Part shown: one piece after another, positions 1 to 12,134 of the stretch
How the letters are laid out: each line of letters starts with the position of its first letter
How positions within the stretch are numbered: the stretch's first letter is position 1
Source of the DNA: Meconema thalassinum
Taxonomy: Eukaryota; Arthropoda; Insecta; Orthoptera; Tettigoniidae
Assembly (NCBI GenBank): GCA_946902985.2
Contig: OX336388.2
Coordinates: 287,472,526 to 287,536,525 of the forward strand
Length of the DNA: 64,000 nt
Direction of reading: 5' to 3'
Made by a program: the position numbers and the translations under genes
Notes under the pieces: generated by a model
What the model saw: the letters and a program-made list of their open reading frames with translations, nothing else
What the model was told of the DNA's origin: nothing
The model's database searches: none

Positions 1-375
1 CTTGGAATTGTATACTACAGCTTAGAATGTTGAGCTGATTCATTCAACTGAATTAAAAAGGGGGCTGGTTGTCAAGCGATGACAGAGATCCTCGGCTCAT
101 TTTACACTAAAATTACGTCCTTTGAATTGTCTGACGTTAGTCGTCCAAATATCGCAAACAATGTGTTAAGTTCAAGAATAGTGAGTGTTATGCGAAAAAA
201 ATTGTTGAGCTGATTCATTCTCCTGAATTAAAAAGTGTCTTGGTTGTCAAGCCATGACGGAGATCCTCGGCTCATATTAAGCTAAAACTCCATCCTTTGA
301 ATTTTCTTACGTTACTTGTCCAAATATCGCAATGTGTTAAGTTCAAGAGTAGTGAGTGTTATGCGAAAGGAAACA
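1..375. repeat. Tandem duplication of a ~175-bp unit
   Basis: Two head-to-tail units start at about 30 and 205. Both begin TTGAGCTGATTCATTC and share the blocks GAGATCCTCGGCTCAT and GTGTTAAGTTCAAGA. They differ by small indels and substitutions. The short ORFs on both strands here lack any recognisable domain, so I treat the stretch as non-coding repeat. The left end may be cut by the window edge. Confidence 0.7.
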
Positions 376-534
376 ATTGCATTGAAGTACGTGATATTTA
401 TAAATACGTGTGATGTTCCATTTGTGTTTTCTATGAAAGTTAACTGTGTTGTGGCTGTTATCAGTGGCGTAGTTCCTCGTGTTAGTGCTGTATCATAGCT
501 GTGCCGGTACACGTGTAGTCCACTCTTCATTCTG

Positions 535-727
535 GATGGAAAAATGAAGCGGGAGACAAAATCACTTAGAGGCGGGAAGCGAACTCACCTCACTTCTGCC
601 TACCGAATCCATGTGAGACTCATTCCAGCCCTCGGAATAGAATTAAATTCCTAGGCAGATTCGGGTGTCGACCACAGATCTCCAACGTGACAGCCAATAA
701 TGCTAGCCACTACGCTAACGAGTGGAC
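535..727 (-). repeat. tRNA-derived SINE, family S4 (copy a)
   Basis: Read on the minus strand it opens with a tRNA-like head. An A-box-like TAGCGTAGTGGCTAGC is followed by a weak B box around GGTCGACACCC. The body continues with a block shared, in diverged form, with 884-1247 and 39398-39752. No (ATC)n or poly(A) tail is obvious. Assigning it to the same family as those two copies is inference from shared blocks and their order. Confidence 0.5.
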
Positions 728-883
728 TGTATTAATTATATGCCTTCCCTCCTCCGGCAGAGTGTCGCAAGGATCCAGTTAGAAGAACTGGTTAACGTAA
801 ACCAGGTCTTAATGAGGTCTCTTTTATTATCCATGCACTTCCAAGGTATTAAAGTTCTCAGTTAAGACACTTGTTTTATTTCA

Positions 884-1247
884 AGGTCTTGGACATCCTG
901 GTCATACAATCTGTGTACTGTACGTGTGTGTAAAAGTTTTTTATAACCTGTGTTATTGTTATGGCTCTATTAGTGTGTGTATTTCTAATTCAGAAGAATG
1001 ATTGGTAAGTAGGAGTCCGTGGCGTTAAGTTAGTAACCATCATGGCATTTGCCTGGAATAAAATGGGAGACGGGCACTTCCATGATGGTTGAGGTGGGAA
1101 ACGAACCCACTTCTACTCAGATGTGACTTACGTGGTTAGGTGTACCCCATCGAGCCCTCAGACCAGAATTACATTTCTTGGCAGAGTCGGAAATCGAAAC
1201 CAAAATTCTAGGTTGACAGCCAAGCTTGCTACCTACTTTGTTGACAT
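884..1247 (-). repeat. SINE, family S4 (copy b), diverged
   Basis: It matches the order of blocks in 39398-39752: a T/G-rich 3' part containing TATTAGTGTGTGTATTT, a middle block ending at ACGAACCCAC, and a head region with CCCTCAGACCAGAATTACAT. The 3' part also resembles the tail of the S1 SINEs (GTATTAGTGTGTGTTAT), so S1 and S4 appear to share a tail while having different heads. Confidence 0.5.
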
Positions 1248-1654
1248 CTTCTGAAATTACATTGTGTTAGGAAATAGTTAATTTATTTTAACAATAATGA
1301 ATGCTCGTCTTTTAAAACAACAGAAGGATCCAACAAATAACATTCAAGTGACATTGACAATGTTGCCAACAGTGAAGGGCGATTTTCCACTAAACTTCTG
1401 TTTCAAAACCACGAAAAACACAGGATTGCTTTTATCCATTGAGTAGTGTACTGCGCCTTCACTTTATCCATCACAATATCAAGAATAATTACTAAAACAC
1501 GCCGATGCAAATACGACTATGCTATTACTGCAGCGACGTCCGGTTCACTATTAACTTTAATCTTGTTTCTTTTATGTATTTTCTGTGAACTTTCATTTAT
1601 TTAAATTCTAATGTTTGTTGTAAGGATATCCATTTTCTCCTTGGTATTTGTTGA

Positions 1655-2606
1655 CGCAGTTTTTAGCCTACTTTCGATTTTTCCAAAAAAAATGAAAGAC
1701 TTATAAGATCAACACAGGGCGAAAAATTGTGAGTCTGTGTGTGTGTGTGTGTGTGTGAGTGTGTGTACTCTGAGTGTCTGTCGCCCGCATCAATTCGAAC
1801 ACGGTGAAACCGAATTGAACAAAATTTGGTACAGAGGTAGCACTAGCAAAGGGCACTACAGAGTCATGTTTTATATCGCCGCCATCTTAACGGAAATGTA
1901 ATGGCGGCCACCCAAATGTTCAAAGCTTAAATCAAATTCCGACTAACCTAATCATCCGATCTCTACCAAATTTTGCAACAACATATATTTATATGGCGAG
2001 CATGTTTGTTTACTGAACTACAAGGTCATCAGCCCAATAGTTTGCAGATGGCGGCCATGTATGTGTGCCAATCGATTCCCCCTATCAATTCAAACACGGT
2101 AAAACTGAATTGAACGAAATTTGGTACAGAGGTAGCACTAGCAAAGGGCACCCCAGTGTCATGTTTTATATCACCGCCATCATGACGGAAACGGAATGGT
2201 GGCCACCCAAATGTTAAAAGCTTAAATCAAATTACGACCAAACAAATCATTTGATCTCCACCAAATTTTGCAACAACATACCTTTTCGTGTGAAGCATCG
2301 TTTGACTGAACTGAAAGATCATCAGCCCAATAGTTTGCAGATAGCAGCCATATATGTGTGCAAATCGATTCACCATATCAATTCAAACATGGTGAAACCG
2401 AATTGAATGAAATTTTGTACAGACGTAGCACTAGCAAAGGACACCTGATATTCATGTTTAATATCCGTATAAGACGTTGTATATCAACACGCTACTACAA
2501 CCAACATTCAATTATACTCCTTGAAAAGGACAAAGAGTTATAACAATACCCATGCGTTTAGGAGAAAGTAGGCTATATGTTCTTTACTGAACATCTTGTT
2601 AAGATT
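1655..2606 (-). mobile_element. D-family non-autonomous tandem-repeat element (E1)
   Basis: The left edge has TAGCCTACTTTC and the right edge has GAAAGTAGGCTA, an inverted pair. The right edge continues into TTCTTTACTGAACATCTTGTT-type sequence, which recurs near 58460 and, in reverse, near 48470. Inside, a (TG)n tract (1737-1760) is followed by about 2.4 copies of a ~285-bp unit starting near 1783, 2066 and 2351. Each unit carries ATTTGGTACAGAGG and GGCGGCCA motifs. There is no coding capacity. I infer a non-autonomous DNA element but cannot name the superfamily. Confidence 0.6.
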
Positions 2607-3020
2607 CTCTTTATTATTTAATCCACGCTGACGAGGATAGCATTGTATAGCGAAACATGTACGTGTTAATTAATTATTAAACTTCCTAGTGTTTGACACG
2701 GCGGATTTTATAATTTGAGATAATTGTCCAATCACACATCTTCCTGACTGTAATCCCTCCCTGGCGGAGGACGTGCAGTATTTTCCCTTCACCATTACAT
2801 TTACTTCACTCTCAGTTCTCAATATAATCCACAACCATAATTAGTACTATATTATAGAGAGTATTTATTTGCGAACTGTCTCTGCAAACACACACGTCAA
2901 ACATCCACATGAAAAATTGATACAAAATGTAATAACCCAGTTATTAATTTTACCAATATATTGTTCCAGGCTCTACAGTGTGCAGGGTTACTGCATGCAG
3001 CAAGTGAGTAGTATTGGTCT
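2607..3020. other. AT-rich spacer, no gene seen
   Basis: No ORF or RNA gene is supported here. A CTGACGA...CGAAACATGTACG block at 2627-2665 resembles the conserved strands of a hammerhead core but lacks a convincing stem II. The same CGAAACATGTAC string recurs near 13195. Confidence 0.4.
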
Positions 3021-4798
3021 GGTTGGTTCCTCAGTTTAGTGGCTGCAACAACGCGGTCATGTAGCCTCGTGTACTTTGGGTGTGTGTAGAATCTGTCTGA
3101 TAACCGGTGTTAATTGTGATGGCTGTATTAGTGTGTGTTATATGTAATTCAGGCAAGGACTGCAGACGATCAGTTTTTCAAGTAGTGCCTACTTTTGCTA
3201 CCAAATGCTACCGTCCACGATACCTACTGTCGACCAAAATACGTATTATGTGTACTCGAGTTTGAAGGTTGTTTGTGAAGTAACCAATAGACCTACATAA
3301 AATACAATAACATCATCATTTTCATCGTTCTATTCTACGTTAGTTCAGGTAGGTTTGGAAATTTGAATTTATATTTTAATATTTTTTATCGCAGTTGGAA
3401 CACAAAAAGTGCCCGTTTTTAAGCGTGTTTCAACCATGCGTCACATTAAAGAATTATTATCTCACAAACCCGTCATCAGATCGAATCCAAATTTTAACAC
3501 TATATACATTGGAATATTGTATAACAGGTTTATTAATTTAAAAATTGTGTGTGTCCAAGAAACAAAGTTGTTATCATATTTGTAAGCTAATATTTGATCG
3601 GCTCGGGGTGGTTGGAAATTGTAGTTCTTGGTCGCGTTGTAATCCTTATACATCAAAAAGGTATGCTGTATGATTGTGAAATACGCAAATTAATGCACTT
3701 AGTTTATATTGGTTTGTATTTGTGCGGGGAATTAAGACATGGTTCACCAGTTAGCCGCTCCGATGAAAGCCGTACAACGTTGCCAAGATGGACTCCATCA
3801 CGCGTCATGGCGCGCCTCGCCCGGAAGTGATGGACTCCATATCAGCAACGCTGTACACCATTTCCCGGAGCGCCTAGCTGGTGAACCATGTCTTAATTCC
3901 CCGTACAAATACAAACCGATATAAAATAAGTGAATTAATTTACGTATTTCACAGTCATACAGCATAACCTTTTGATGTATAAGGATTACAACGCAACCAA
4001 GAACTACATTTTCCAACGACCCCGGGCCGAGAAAAAGTTACCTTACAAAAATGAAAACAACTTTCGTTCTTGAACACACAAAATGTTGAAATTAATAAAC
4101 CTGTTATACAACATTCCAACGTATATTGTGTTAAAATTTGGATTCGATCTGATGACGGGTTTGTGAGATAATAATTTTTAAATGTGACGAATGGTTGAAA
4201 CACGCTTAAAAACGGGCACTTTTTGTGTTTCAACTACGATAAAAAATATTAAAATATAAATTAAAAATTTCAAACCTACATGAGCTAACGTAAAATAGAA
4301 CGATGAAAATGATGATGTTATTGGATTTTATGTAGGTCTATTGGTTACTTCACAAACAACCTTCAAACTCGAGTGCACATAATATTTTGGTCGACACTTA
4401 GATGCAGACTGGGCTACTAGATGCCATTGCAATCAGCACCTGGCGGCGAACGTTGGAACTAATATAGCGTTATCAAACTAAACTACAAATTTTAGCTTCC
4501 ACAAATGCAGTTAGTGTAAGGTGCTTTCTTTTTCATGCCATAATTCTATGACAAAGGACCGCCGGCTTTACTTGCCCTCCGAAGGAAGGCATGTCTGTTA
4601 GGTAGTTAGCCCGAAGGCTGGGTGGATCCTCAAAAAGTTAGATACCTACAAAAACCCAAGGCAGACCTATATTGAGGCGTACTAGGAATACTGAGAGATA
4701 TTTAAAACTCTTTAAAATCCGACGGCTTCGGCCGGGTTTGACTCCCGATCTTGGGCATAGAAGCTCAGAATGATACCAACTACACCTTGGAAGCCGCC
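3021..4798 (-). repeat. tRNA-derived SINE S1a, split by a fold-back element
   Basis: The S1 tail is at 3021-3229 and the remainder at 4396-4798. The tRNA-like head lies at the right on the minus strand (GGCTTCCAAGGTGTAG A-box region, degenerate B box near 4735). The body aligns with S1b, S1c and S1d once 3230-4395 is removed. A further ~95-bp insert at about 4598-4692 (TTAGCCCGAAGGCTGG...) also occurs at 50338-50455 and is probably a piece of another SINE. Confidence 0.75.
3230..4395. mobile_element. Fold-back element with ~575-bp inverted arms
   Basis: The left end GTCGACCAAAATA is the reverse complement of the right end TATTTTGGTCGAC. The two arms, about 3230-3800 and 3825-4395, are imperfect inverted copies over nearly their whole length, leaving a centre of only about 25 bp. 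The flanking ACT (3227-3229 and 4396-4398) is a possible 3-bp target duplication. Removing the element joins the two halves of SINE S1a. ORFs inside are short, mirror each other across the centre, and have no domain I recognise. Confidence 0.75.
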
Positions 4799-5272
4799 GT
4801 CGATAATTGTAAGCCACTGATCTCAGACCGCTTCTACTTGAGACAGTTCAGGAGGCGCTGGTTGTCAATAGCAGACAGGCTCAACAACAACATGGAAAAA
4901 CGGTCGATGCATCAAACCATTCGATAAGTGTGTTGGTATTTTCCTTCGCGGTGGGGTTAAGACTTCAGAATGGCTCTCCGTGTTTCCGCCGGAAGTATGA
5001 CTGCCATTGTTCGGTATTCTATTATGTAAACTAGTTTCCATCATATCATATATCTAATATATAAAAGTGAAAGTCTGTATGTGGGTATGTGGATCTGTTC
5101 CGTATACAAATCTACACCGTTCCACCAATCTCAACCAAATTTTGCATACACATAGTTTAGGACCCAGAAGGAACCGCTGGCTACATGAATTTACGGTAGT
5201 CTTTCTCATTCTTCTGATTTCGACCCTTTTGCACTCAAGCACAGGCTAATCTATATATATATAAAGCACAAA

Positions 5273-5274
<2 letters not shown>

Positions 5275-5313
<39 letters not shown>
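5275..5313 (+). repeat. (TCTG)n microsatellite
   Basis: About nine TCTG repeats lie immediately inside the 5' end of Helitron B. Confidence 0.95.
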
Positions 5314-5314
<1 letters not shown>

Positions 5315-7045
5315 TATGTATACAAATCTACACCGTTTCACCGATCTGAACCAAAATTTGTATACTTACCCTTTGGAACCCTGCGGGTAACCCTGTCAAC
5401 ATTAAATTTCGGACAGACCACCCCATGCCCTGCATTTAGGCCCTTTTGCACAAATCTACACCGTTTCACCGATCTGAACCAAAAGTTGTATATTTAACAT
5501 TTGGAACCCTGCGAGTAACACTGTCCACTTGAAATTTCGGACAGACCACCCCATTCCCTGCATTTAGGCCCTTTGGTCCAAATCTACACCGTTTCACCGA
5601 TCAGAACCAAAATTCGTATTCTTACCCTTTGGTGCGCTGCGAGTAACACTGTCTACTTGAAATTTCGGACAGACCACGCTATTCCCTGCATTTAGGCCCT
5701 TTTTGCACAAATCTACACCGTTTCACCGATCTGAACCAAAATGTGTATACTTACCCTTTGGAACCCTGCGAGTAACACTGTCGGCTTGAAATTGCGGACA
5801 GACCACTCCATTCCCTGCATTTAGGCCCTTTGGCCCAAATCTACACCATTCCACCGATCTCAACCAAAATTTGTATATTTACCCTTTGGAACACTGCGAC
5901 TAACACTGTCTGCTTGAAATTGCAGAGAGGCGACTCCATCCCCTACATTTAGGCCCTTTGGCACAAATCTACACCGTTTCGTCGATCTGAACCAAACTTT
6001 GTATACTTACCCTTTGGAACCCTGCGAGTAACACTGTCCACTTAAAATTTCGGACAGACCACCCCATTCCCTGCATTTAGGCACTTTGGCACAACTCTAC
6101 ACCGTTTCACCGACAAGAACCAATATTCGGAAACTTACCCTTTGGTACCCAGCGAGTAACACTGTCTGCTTGAAATTGCGGACAGACCACTCCATTCCCT
6201 GCATTTAGGCCCTTTGTCCCAAATCTACACCGTTTCACCGATCTCAACCAAAATTTGTATATTTACCCTTTGGAACACTGCGACTAACACTGTCTGCTTG
6301 AAATTGCGGCGAGGCCACTCCATCCCTTGCATTTAGGCTGTTTGGCACAAATCTACACCGTTTCACCGATCTGACCCCAATTTTATATACTTACCCGTAG
6401 AACCCGACAAGTAACACTGTTCACTTTAAATTTCGGACAGACCACACTATTCCCTGCTTTTTGGCCCTTTGGCAGAAAACTACACCGTTTCACCGATCTC
6501 AACCAGATTTTACATAATTACCCTTTGGAACTCGACGAGTAACACTGTCCACTCGAAATTTCGGACAGACCACTCCATTTCACGCATTTAGGCCCTTTGG
6601 CACAAATCTACATCGTTCACCGATCGAAAACAAAATGTGTATACTTACCCTTTGGAACCCGATGAGTAACCCGATGTTCCAAACAGACCCAGCCTGGGGC
6701 TGGAAACTGTACAAGATGATGATGATGATGAGTAACACTGTCCACTTTAAAATTTGGACAGGCCACTCCATTCCCTGCATTTTGGCCCTTGGCACAAAAC
6801 TACATAGTTTCACCGATCTCAACCAGATTTTACATAATTACCGTTTGGAACTCGACGAGTAACACTGTTCACTCGAAATTTCGGATAGACCACTCCATTT
6901 TCCGCATTAAGGCCCTTTGGTACATATCTACATCGTTCACCGATCGAAAACAAAGTGTGTATACTTACTTACTCTTTGGAACCCGATGCGTAACACTGTC
7001 CACTTGAAATTTCTGACATAGGCCTACCACTCCATTCCCTGCATG
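5314..7045 (+). repeat. Tandem array of ~127-bp monomers in Helitron B
   Basis: Thirteen monomers can be counted by the recurring TCTACACCGTTTCACCGAT (or variants) near 5325, 5452, 5580, 5707, 5837, 5965, 6092, 6222, 6350, 6478, 6605, 6800 and 6928. Each also carries CTTACCCTTTGGAACCC, AACACTGTC and CCCTGCATTTAGGCCC. One monomer contains a ~65-bp insert with a (GAT)n run (about 6660-6730). Monomers differ from each other, so the array is not newly amplified. Confidence 0.9.
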
Positions 7046-7059
7046 TAGCTCAGGAATTC

Positions 7060-7440
7060 CTCGGGGTTGCCAGCTTCCTAACTCACCAGTCATGAGCCCT
7101 TGAGGGTGTACCAGAAGTGGTGGGTCTACACACACCCTGCCTCTTTGAGGGCCTTGAGCAGAAGACAGGACATATTATGAATAGGAAAAGAAGGCAGACC
7201 CCTCGAAGAATGAGGGTATCAGGAAAGATGAGACAAAGCCAATTAAGGCGGGAAATTGAAAGACTCCCTAGCCCTCGGATACCCTAATACAGTCTGGGTC
7301 GGAAGAGAACAAGAGTTGACCAAGGGAGGCCGACAGGAAAGAGAACTGAAATGAGCCCGGCACCAGGAAGTAGAAGCGATGCCAGACTCAGCTGGGGTTC
7401 CGTGGTCGCCAACCCACGTCCCACAAGTTGTGAGACCCTG
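7060..7440 (-). repeat. R-type repeat fragment inside Helitron B
   Basis: The block with CGTGGTCGCCAACCCACGTCC near 7410 and CCTCGGATACCCTAATAC near 7275 is the inverted, diverged counterpart of 19893-20115. Its limits are approximate, and the family is not one I can name. The stretch 7441-7950 between it and the SINE is low-copy sequence with no ORF. Confidence 0.55.
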
Positions 7441-7950
7441 GGTGGGGGGTCAGTTGTGAGAATAGCTTGCTGATTCATCGTGAGGTGACTTGAGAGTACT
7501 TTCCAGAGCCCGCCGTGTTATCTCCTGCTGTCTATGCTGATGCCAGCACAGGGCCGTTGCGAAACAGTGAGTGATTCCCGGTCAATCTGTATAGGACGGG
7601 GAACCCCGAACGTGTGTCATCATATTTCGTCATCATCTGCGATCATCTCAGGTTCGTGCAGGTTGGACCTATATTCTTTGTCTTTGCCGAGCAGTACGCT
7701 CTTTCACTAGACTCATCCAGTACAGGCCTAAGCCAGAAAATAAGGTTGAGACTTTGGAAGACATCGAAGCTAGACACCTGAATTACCTATATCAGTTTTA
7801 AAATAACACCATGTTCGTTTAGTAGTCATTTTTTCATTACCTTATTATTATCATCATAAGTGCAAATGACCTAGATGTTACGCGCATCATACCAATAATC
7901 ACCGCCGCATAAAGTCTTTCTCGACTGTGATTTTTAAAATATTTATTTTT

Positions 7951-8461
7951 GGTTGGTTGGTTCTTAAGTTTAGGGGCTGCGACAACGCGGTCATGTAGCC
8001 CCGTGTACTTTGGGTGTGTGTAGAATCTGTCTGATAACAGGTGTTAATTGTGATGACTGTATTAGTGTGTGTTATCTGTTTTTTAATTTAAGTACAAACT
8101 GCAACTTAGAATTCTTCAAATAGTTCGTACTTTTGCCGCCAAGCGCCACCGTCAACGACTACTAGGCCAAGTTCGGAACTTAGCTACTAGACGCCACTGC
8201 AGTCGGCTCTTGGCAACGGACGTAGACATCTATGCGCGTTATTTACCTATCCAATTTAGCTTCACACAGGTGTAATTAGTGGAAGGTTCTTTAACATGCC
8301 ATAAATCTGACATGGGACCGCCGGCTTTACTTCCCCTCCGAAGAAAGGCATACTGACGGATTTTAACGCTCTTAAAATATCCGACGGCTTCGGCCGGGTT
8401 TGAACCCGCTATCTTGGGCATAGAAGCTCAGCATGCTACCAAATACACCACCGAAGCCGCC
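7951..8461 (-). repeat. tRNA-derived SINE S1b
   Basis: The tail starts GGTTGGTTGGTTCTTAAG and contains the block TGTAGCCCCGTGTACTTTGG. The minus-strand head at the right reads GGCTTCGGTGGTGTA (A box) and GGGTTCAAACCC (B box), followed by CGAAGCCG. This head layout defines the S1 family in the window. The copy sits within the tandem 3' part of Helitron B and interrupts one of its ~170-bp units. Confidence 0.8.
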
Positions 8462-11400
8462 ATATAGTTATTTTTATTACAGTACATTGTGTACATTATA
8501 CGTTGAAGTGTCAATTCAATACCGGTAGTAGTTTCCCTTATCATCCTCATCATAAGAGCAAATGACCTACAGTAGATGTTACGCCCATTACACCATTAAT
8601 CACCAACACAATAAGTCTTCCTCGCCTGTGAATTTTGAAATATGTATTTCTATTACGGTAGTTTGTAAGTTTGACGTGTCAATTCAACAGTAGTTTTTAT
8701 TATCATCCTTATCAAAAGGGCAAATGACCTAGATATTACTCCCTCATTGTCTTTGGGGGCAAATGACTTAGATTTTAAGTCCATTATATTTCTAAGGAGA
8801 CCTTAAAACATTATCATCATTCCACCGGGCGAAGCCGGGTACTACTGCTAGTCAAATCATAAAATATACTCATGAAGGAATGGCAAGGCAGATAGTTTTC
8901 ATGGCAACATAGCTCAAGTCGAGACACGGCCGACTGGATGCCATTTGCGCTCTGCACTACCGGTATAGAAAATGAGCATCTTTTTTTGAAATCACGTTAG
9001 TTACTCAACTTCTCACACAGCACTGTCAACCGAGTTTAGCATAACAAAGACTTGACACTATCTTCTACTATATATTTGTCAAATACCACTCACTCACTCA
9101 TTCATTCATCACGAAATCTCAGAAACCATCAAACGGATTGGAATGAAATTTGGTATGCAGCTTCCCCAAGGGCCGCAAATGCCCACGAAGAGAGGATTTT
9201 TGGATATTCTGGTTCTAAAGGGGTAATAAGGGGGTAGACCTGCATTTCATTGAACAGCAATATCTCCCGATTGGTTTCATTGGGGGATGTGATACTCGGC
9301 ACATAAACTCATCATTAAAAATAAGAAGACACGAGTCGGAGGGTTTTTCGATGTGGTGTATATTATGAGATGAAAGGGGTGAAAAGTGGGGATTGAAAGA
9401 TTCCTAACGGAGCGTGTATCTCTTAAACGACATAAGCGAGTAGTTTGAAACTCAGCGGGGAAAAATCAGCATAAAAATAAGTAAATATGTGTTTGACCGT
9501 TTCATCATAAATCCAATTTAAGGGGCCCATGGGGTGGGGTGAAATTCTGGAGGGGGGGGGGTGGAGAAACAGGAAAGAAAGTGTCCTAACTGATTGACTG
9601 ACTGACTCACTCATCAAACTCAGGGGGAAAAACTGCTTTAAAGTAAATAGCTGTTCGACAGTTTTTTTTCATAAATCAAATTTAAGGGGTTCATGGGGAG
9701 GGGTGAAATTCTGAAAAAAGAAAATTGAAAGAAAATGTCCTGACTCACTCACTCACTCACTCATCATCGCCCAGCCAAAATGATTGAAGTTAGAAACATG
9801 ACAGTTTGGGGATATGTTCATTGTATTTCAAAACAGTCTACTAAGGGAGGATTTTCGGATATTCAGGTTCTAAAGGGGTCTTAATGGGGTTAAACCTGCA
9901 TTTCATTGAATAACAATATCTCCCGATTGGTTTCATTGGGGGATGTGATACACGGTATATAAACTCATCATTAAAAAGTAAGACACGTGTCTGAGGGTTT
10001 TTCGATGTGGAGTATATTATGAGGTGAAAGGGGTGAAAAGTAGGGATTGAAAGATTCCTAACGGAGCGTGTATGTCTTAAACGACATAGGCGAGGAGTTT
10101 GAAACTCAGCGGAAAAAAATCAGCAAAAAAATAAGTAAATATGTGTTTGACCGTTTTTTTTATATAAATCCAATTTAAGAGGCCCATGGGGAGGGGTGAA
10201 ATTCTGTCGGGGGGACAGGAAAGAAAATGTCCTAACTGATTGACTGACTGACTCACTCATCAAACTCAGGGGGAAAAACTGCTTTAAAGTAAGTAAATAG
10301 CTGTTCGACAGTTTTTTTATCAATCAAATTGAAGGGGTTCATCGGGAGGGGTGAAATTCTGAAGGAAAAAAAATGAAAGAAAATGTCCTGACTCATTCAC
10401 TCACTCATCATCGCCCAGCCAAAAATATTGAAGTTGGAAACATGGCATTTTGGGGATATGTTCGTTGTATGTCAAAACCGTACACTAAGGGAGGATTTTT
10501 GGATATTCAGGCTCTAAAGGGGTCTTAAGGGGGTTAAACCTGAATTTCATTGAATAACAATATCTCACGAGTCGTTTCATTTGTGGATGTGATACTCGGC
10601 ATATAAACTAATCATTAAAAATACGCAGACATGTGTCTAAGGGTCTTTCGATGTGGTGTATTATTATGAGGTGAAAGGGGTGAAAAGTGGGGGTTGAAGG
10701 ATTCCTAACGGAGCGTGTAGGCCTATCTCTTAAACGACATAGGCGAGAAATTTGAAACGCAGCGAAAAATCATCAGCTAAACAGATAAGAAAATCGTTGT
10801 TCGACCGTTTTTTCATAAATTAATTTAAGGGGCCAATGGAGTGGGGTGAAATTCTGGGGGAAAAAAAGGAGAGAAAGTGTCCTAACTGACTAACTCACTC
10901 ACCAAACTCAGGGGATAAAGACAGCTTTAAAAATAAGTTAATAGGTGTTCAAGCGTTTTTTCATCAATCCAATTTAAGGGGCCCATGGGGAGGGGTGAAA
11001 TTCTGGTAAAAATAATTGAAAGAAAATGTCCTGTCTGACTCACTCACTCATCACGCCCAGCGAAAACTATTAAAGTTGGAAAAATGAAATTTTGGGAATA
11101 TGTTCGCTGTATGTCGAAAACGTCAACTAAGGAATGATTTTTGTTTATTCGGTTTTTAAAGAGATGTTAAGGGGGTAAACGTGCATTTCATTGAATAACG
11201 ATATATCATGAGTTGTTTCTTAGGGGATGTGATATTCGGTATATAAACTAATCATTAAAAATAATCAGACATATGTCTAAGGGTTTATCGATGTGGTGTA
11301 TATTATGAGGTGATAGGGGTGAAAATTGGGGGTTGAGGGATTCTTGACGGAGCGTGTATCTCTTAAAGGACATAGGCGAGAAGTTTGAAATTCGGCGGGA

Positions 11401-12059
11401 AAAGAATAGCTTAAAATACAAGTAAATAGGTGTTCGACGGTTTTTTTTTTCATAAATCCAATTTAAGGGGCCCTTGGTGAGAGGTGAAATTCTGGGGGGG
11501 AAAAAACAGGAAAGAAAGTGTCCTAACTGATTGACTCACTTACTCACTCATCAAACACACGGGGGAAAACAGCTTTAAATAAGTAAATAGGTGTTCGACA
11601 GTTTGTTTCATAAATGCAATTTAAGGGGTTCATGGGGAGGGGTGAAATTATCAAAAATAAATGAAAGGAAATGTCCTGACTGACTCACTCACTCATCATA
11701 GCCCAGCCAAAATTATTAAAGTTAGAAACATGACATTTTGGGGATATGTTCGTTGTATGTCGAAAACGTCCCCTAAGGAAAGAGTTTAGAATATTCAGGT
11801 TCTAAATAGGTGTTAAGGGGGGTAAACGTGCATTTCATTGAATAACCATATCTCACGATTGGTTTCATTTGGGGATGTGATACTTGGCATATATACTAAT
11901 CATTAAAAATAAGCTGACACATGTCTAATGGTTTTTCGATGTAGTGTATATTATGAGGTGAAAGGGATGAAAAGTGGGGGTTGAAAGATTCCTAACGGAC
12001 CGTGTATCTCTTAAGCGACATAAGCGAGGAGTTTGAAACTCGGAGGAAATCAATCAGCT

Positions 12060-12061
<2 letters not shown>

Positions 12062-12104
<43 letters not shown>

Positions 12105-12134
12105 ATGAATAAATAAATAAATAAATAAATAAAA
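12062..12134 (+). repeat. (AAAT)n microsatellite in A1
   Basis: About 73 bp of AAAT repeats with one AATG variant. The same site in A2 and A3 carries tracts of different length. Confidence 0.95.

Larger units (their letters stand above)
5250..8851 (+). mobile_element. Helitron-like element B inserted in A1
   Basis: It begins TCTATATATATATAAAG and ends GGGTACTACTGCTAG. The flanks GGCTAA and TCAAATCAT are contiguous in sister copies at 41341/41342 and near 44281, so B lies precisely between A and T with no target duplication. The 3' hairpin is CCG-g-GC-gaa-GC-CGG. Internally it carries (TCTG)n, thirteen ~127-bp monomers, an R-type repeat, an S1 SINE and about three ~170-bp units containing GCAAATGACCTA. 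No ORF of transposase type is present. Confidence 0.85.

Noticed and set aside
5314..7045. Regular ~127-bp repeats, considered as a structural gene or CRISPR
   Set aside because: No frame stays open across monomers, and the repeats are contiguous within Helitron B.
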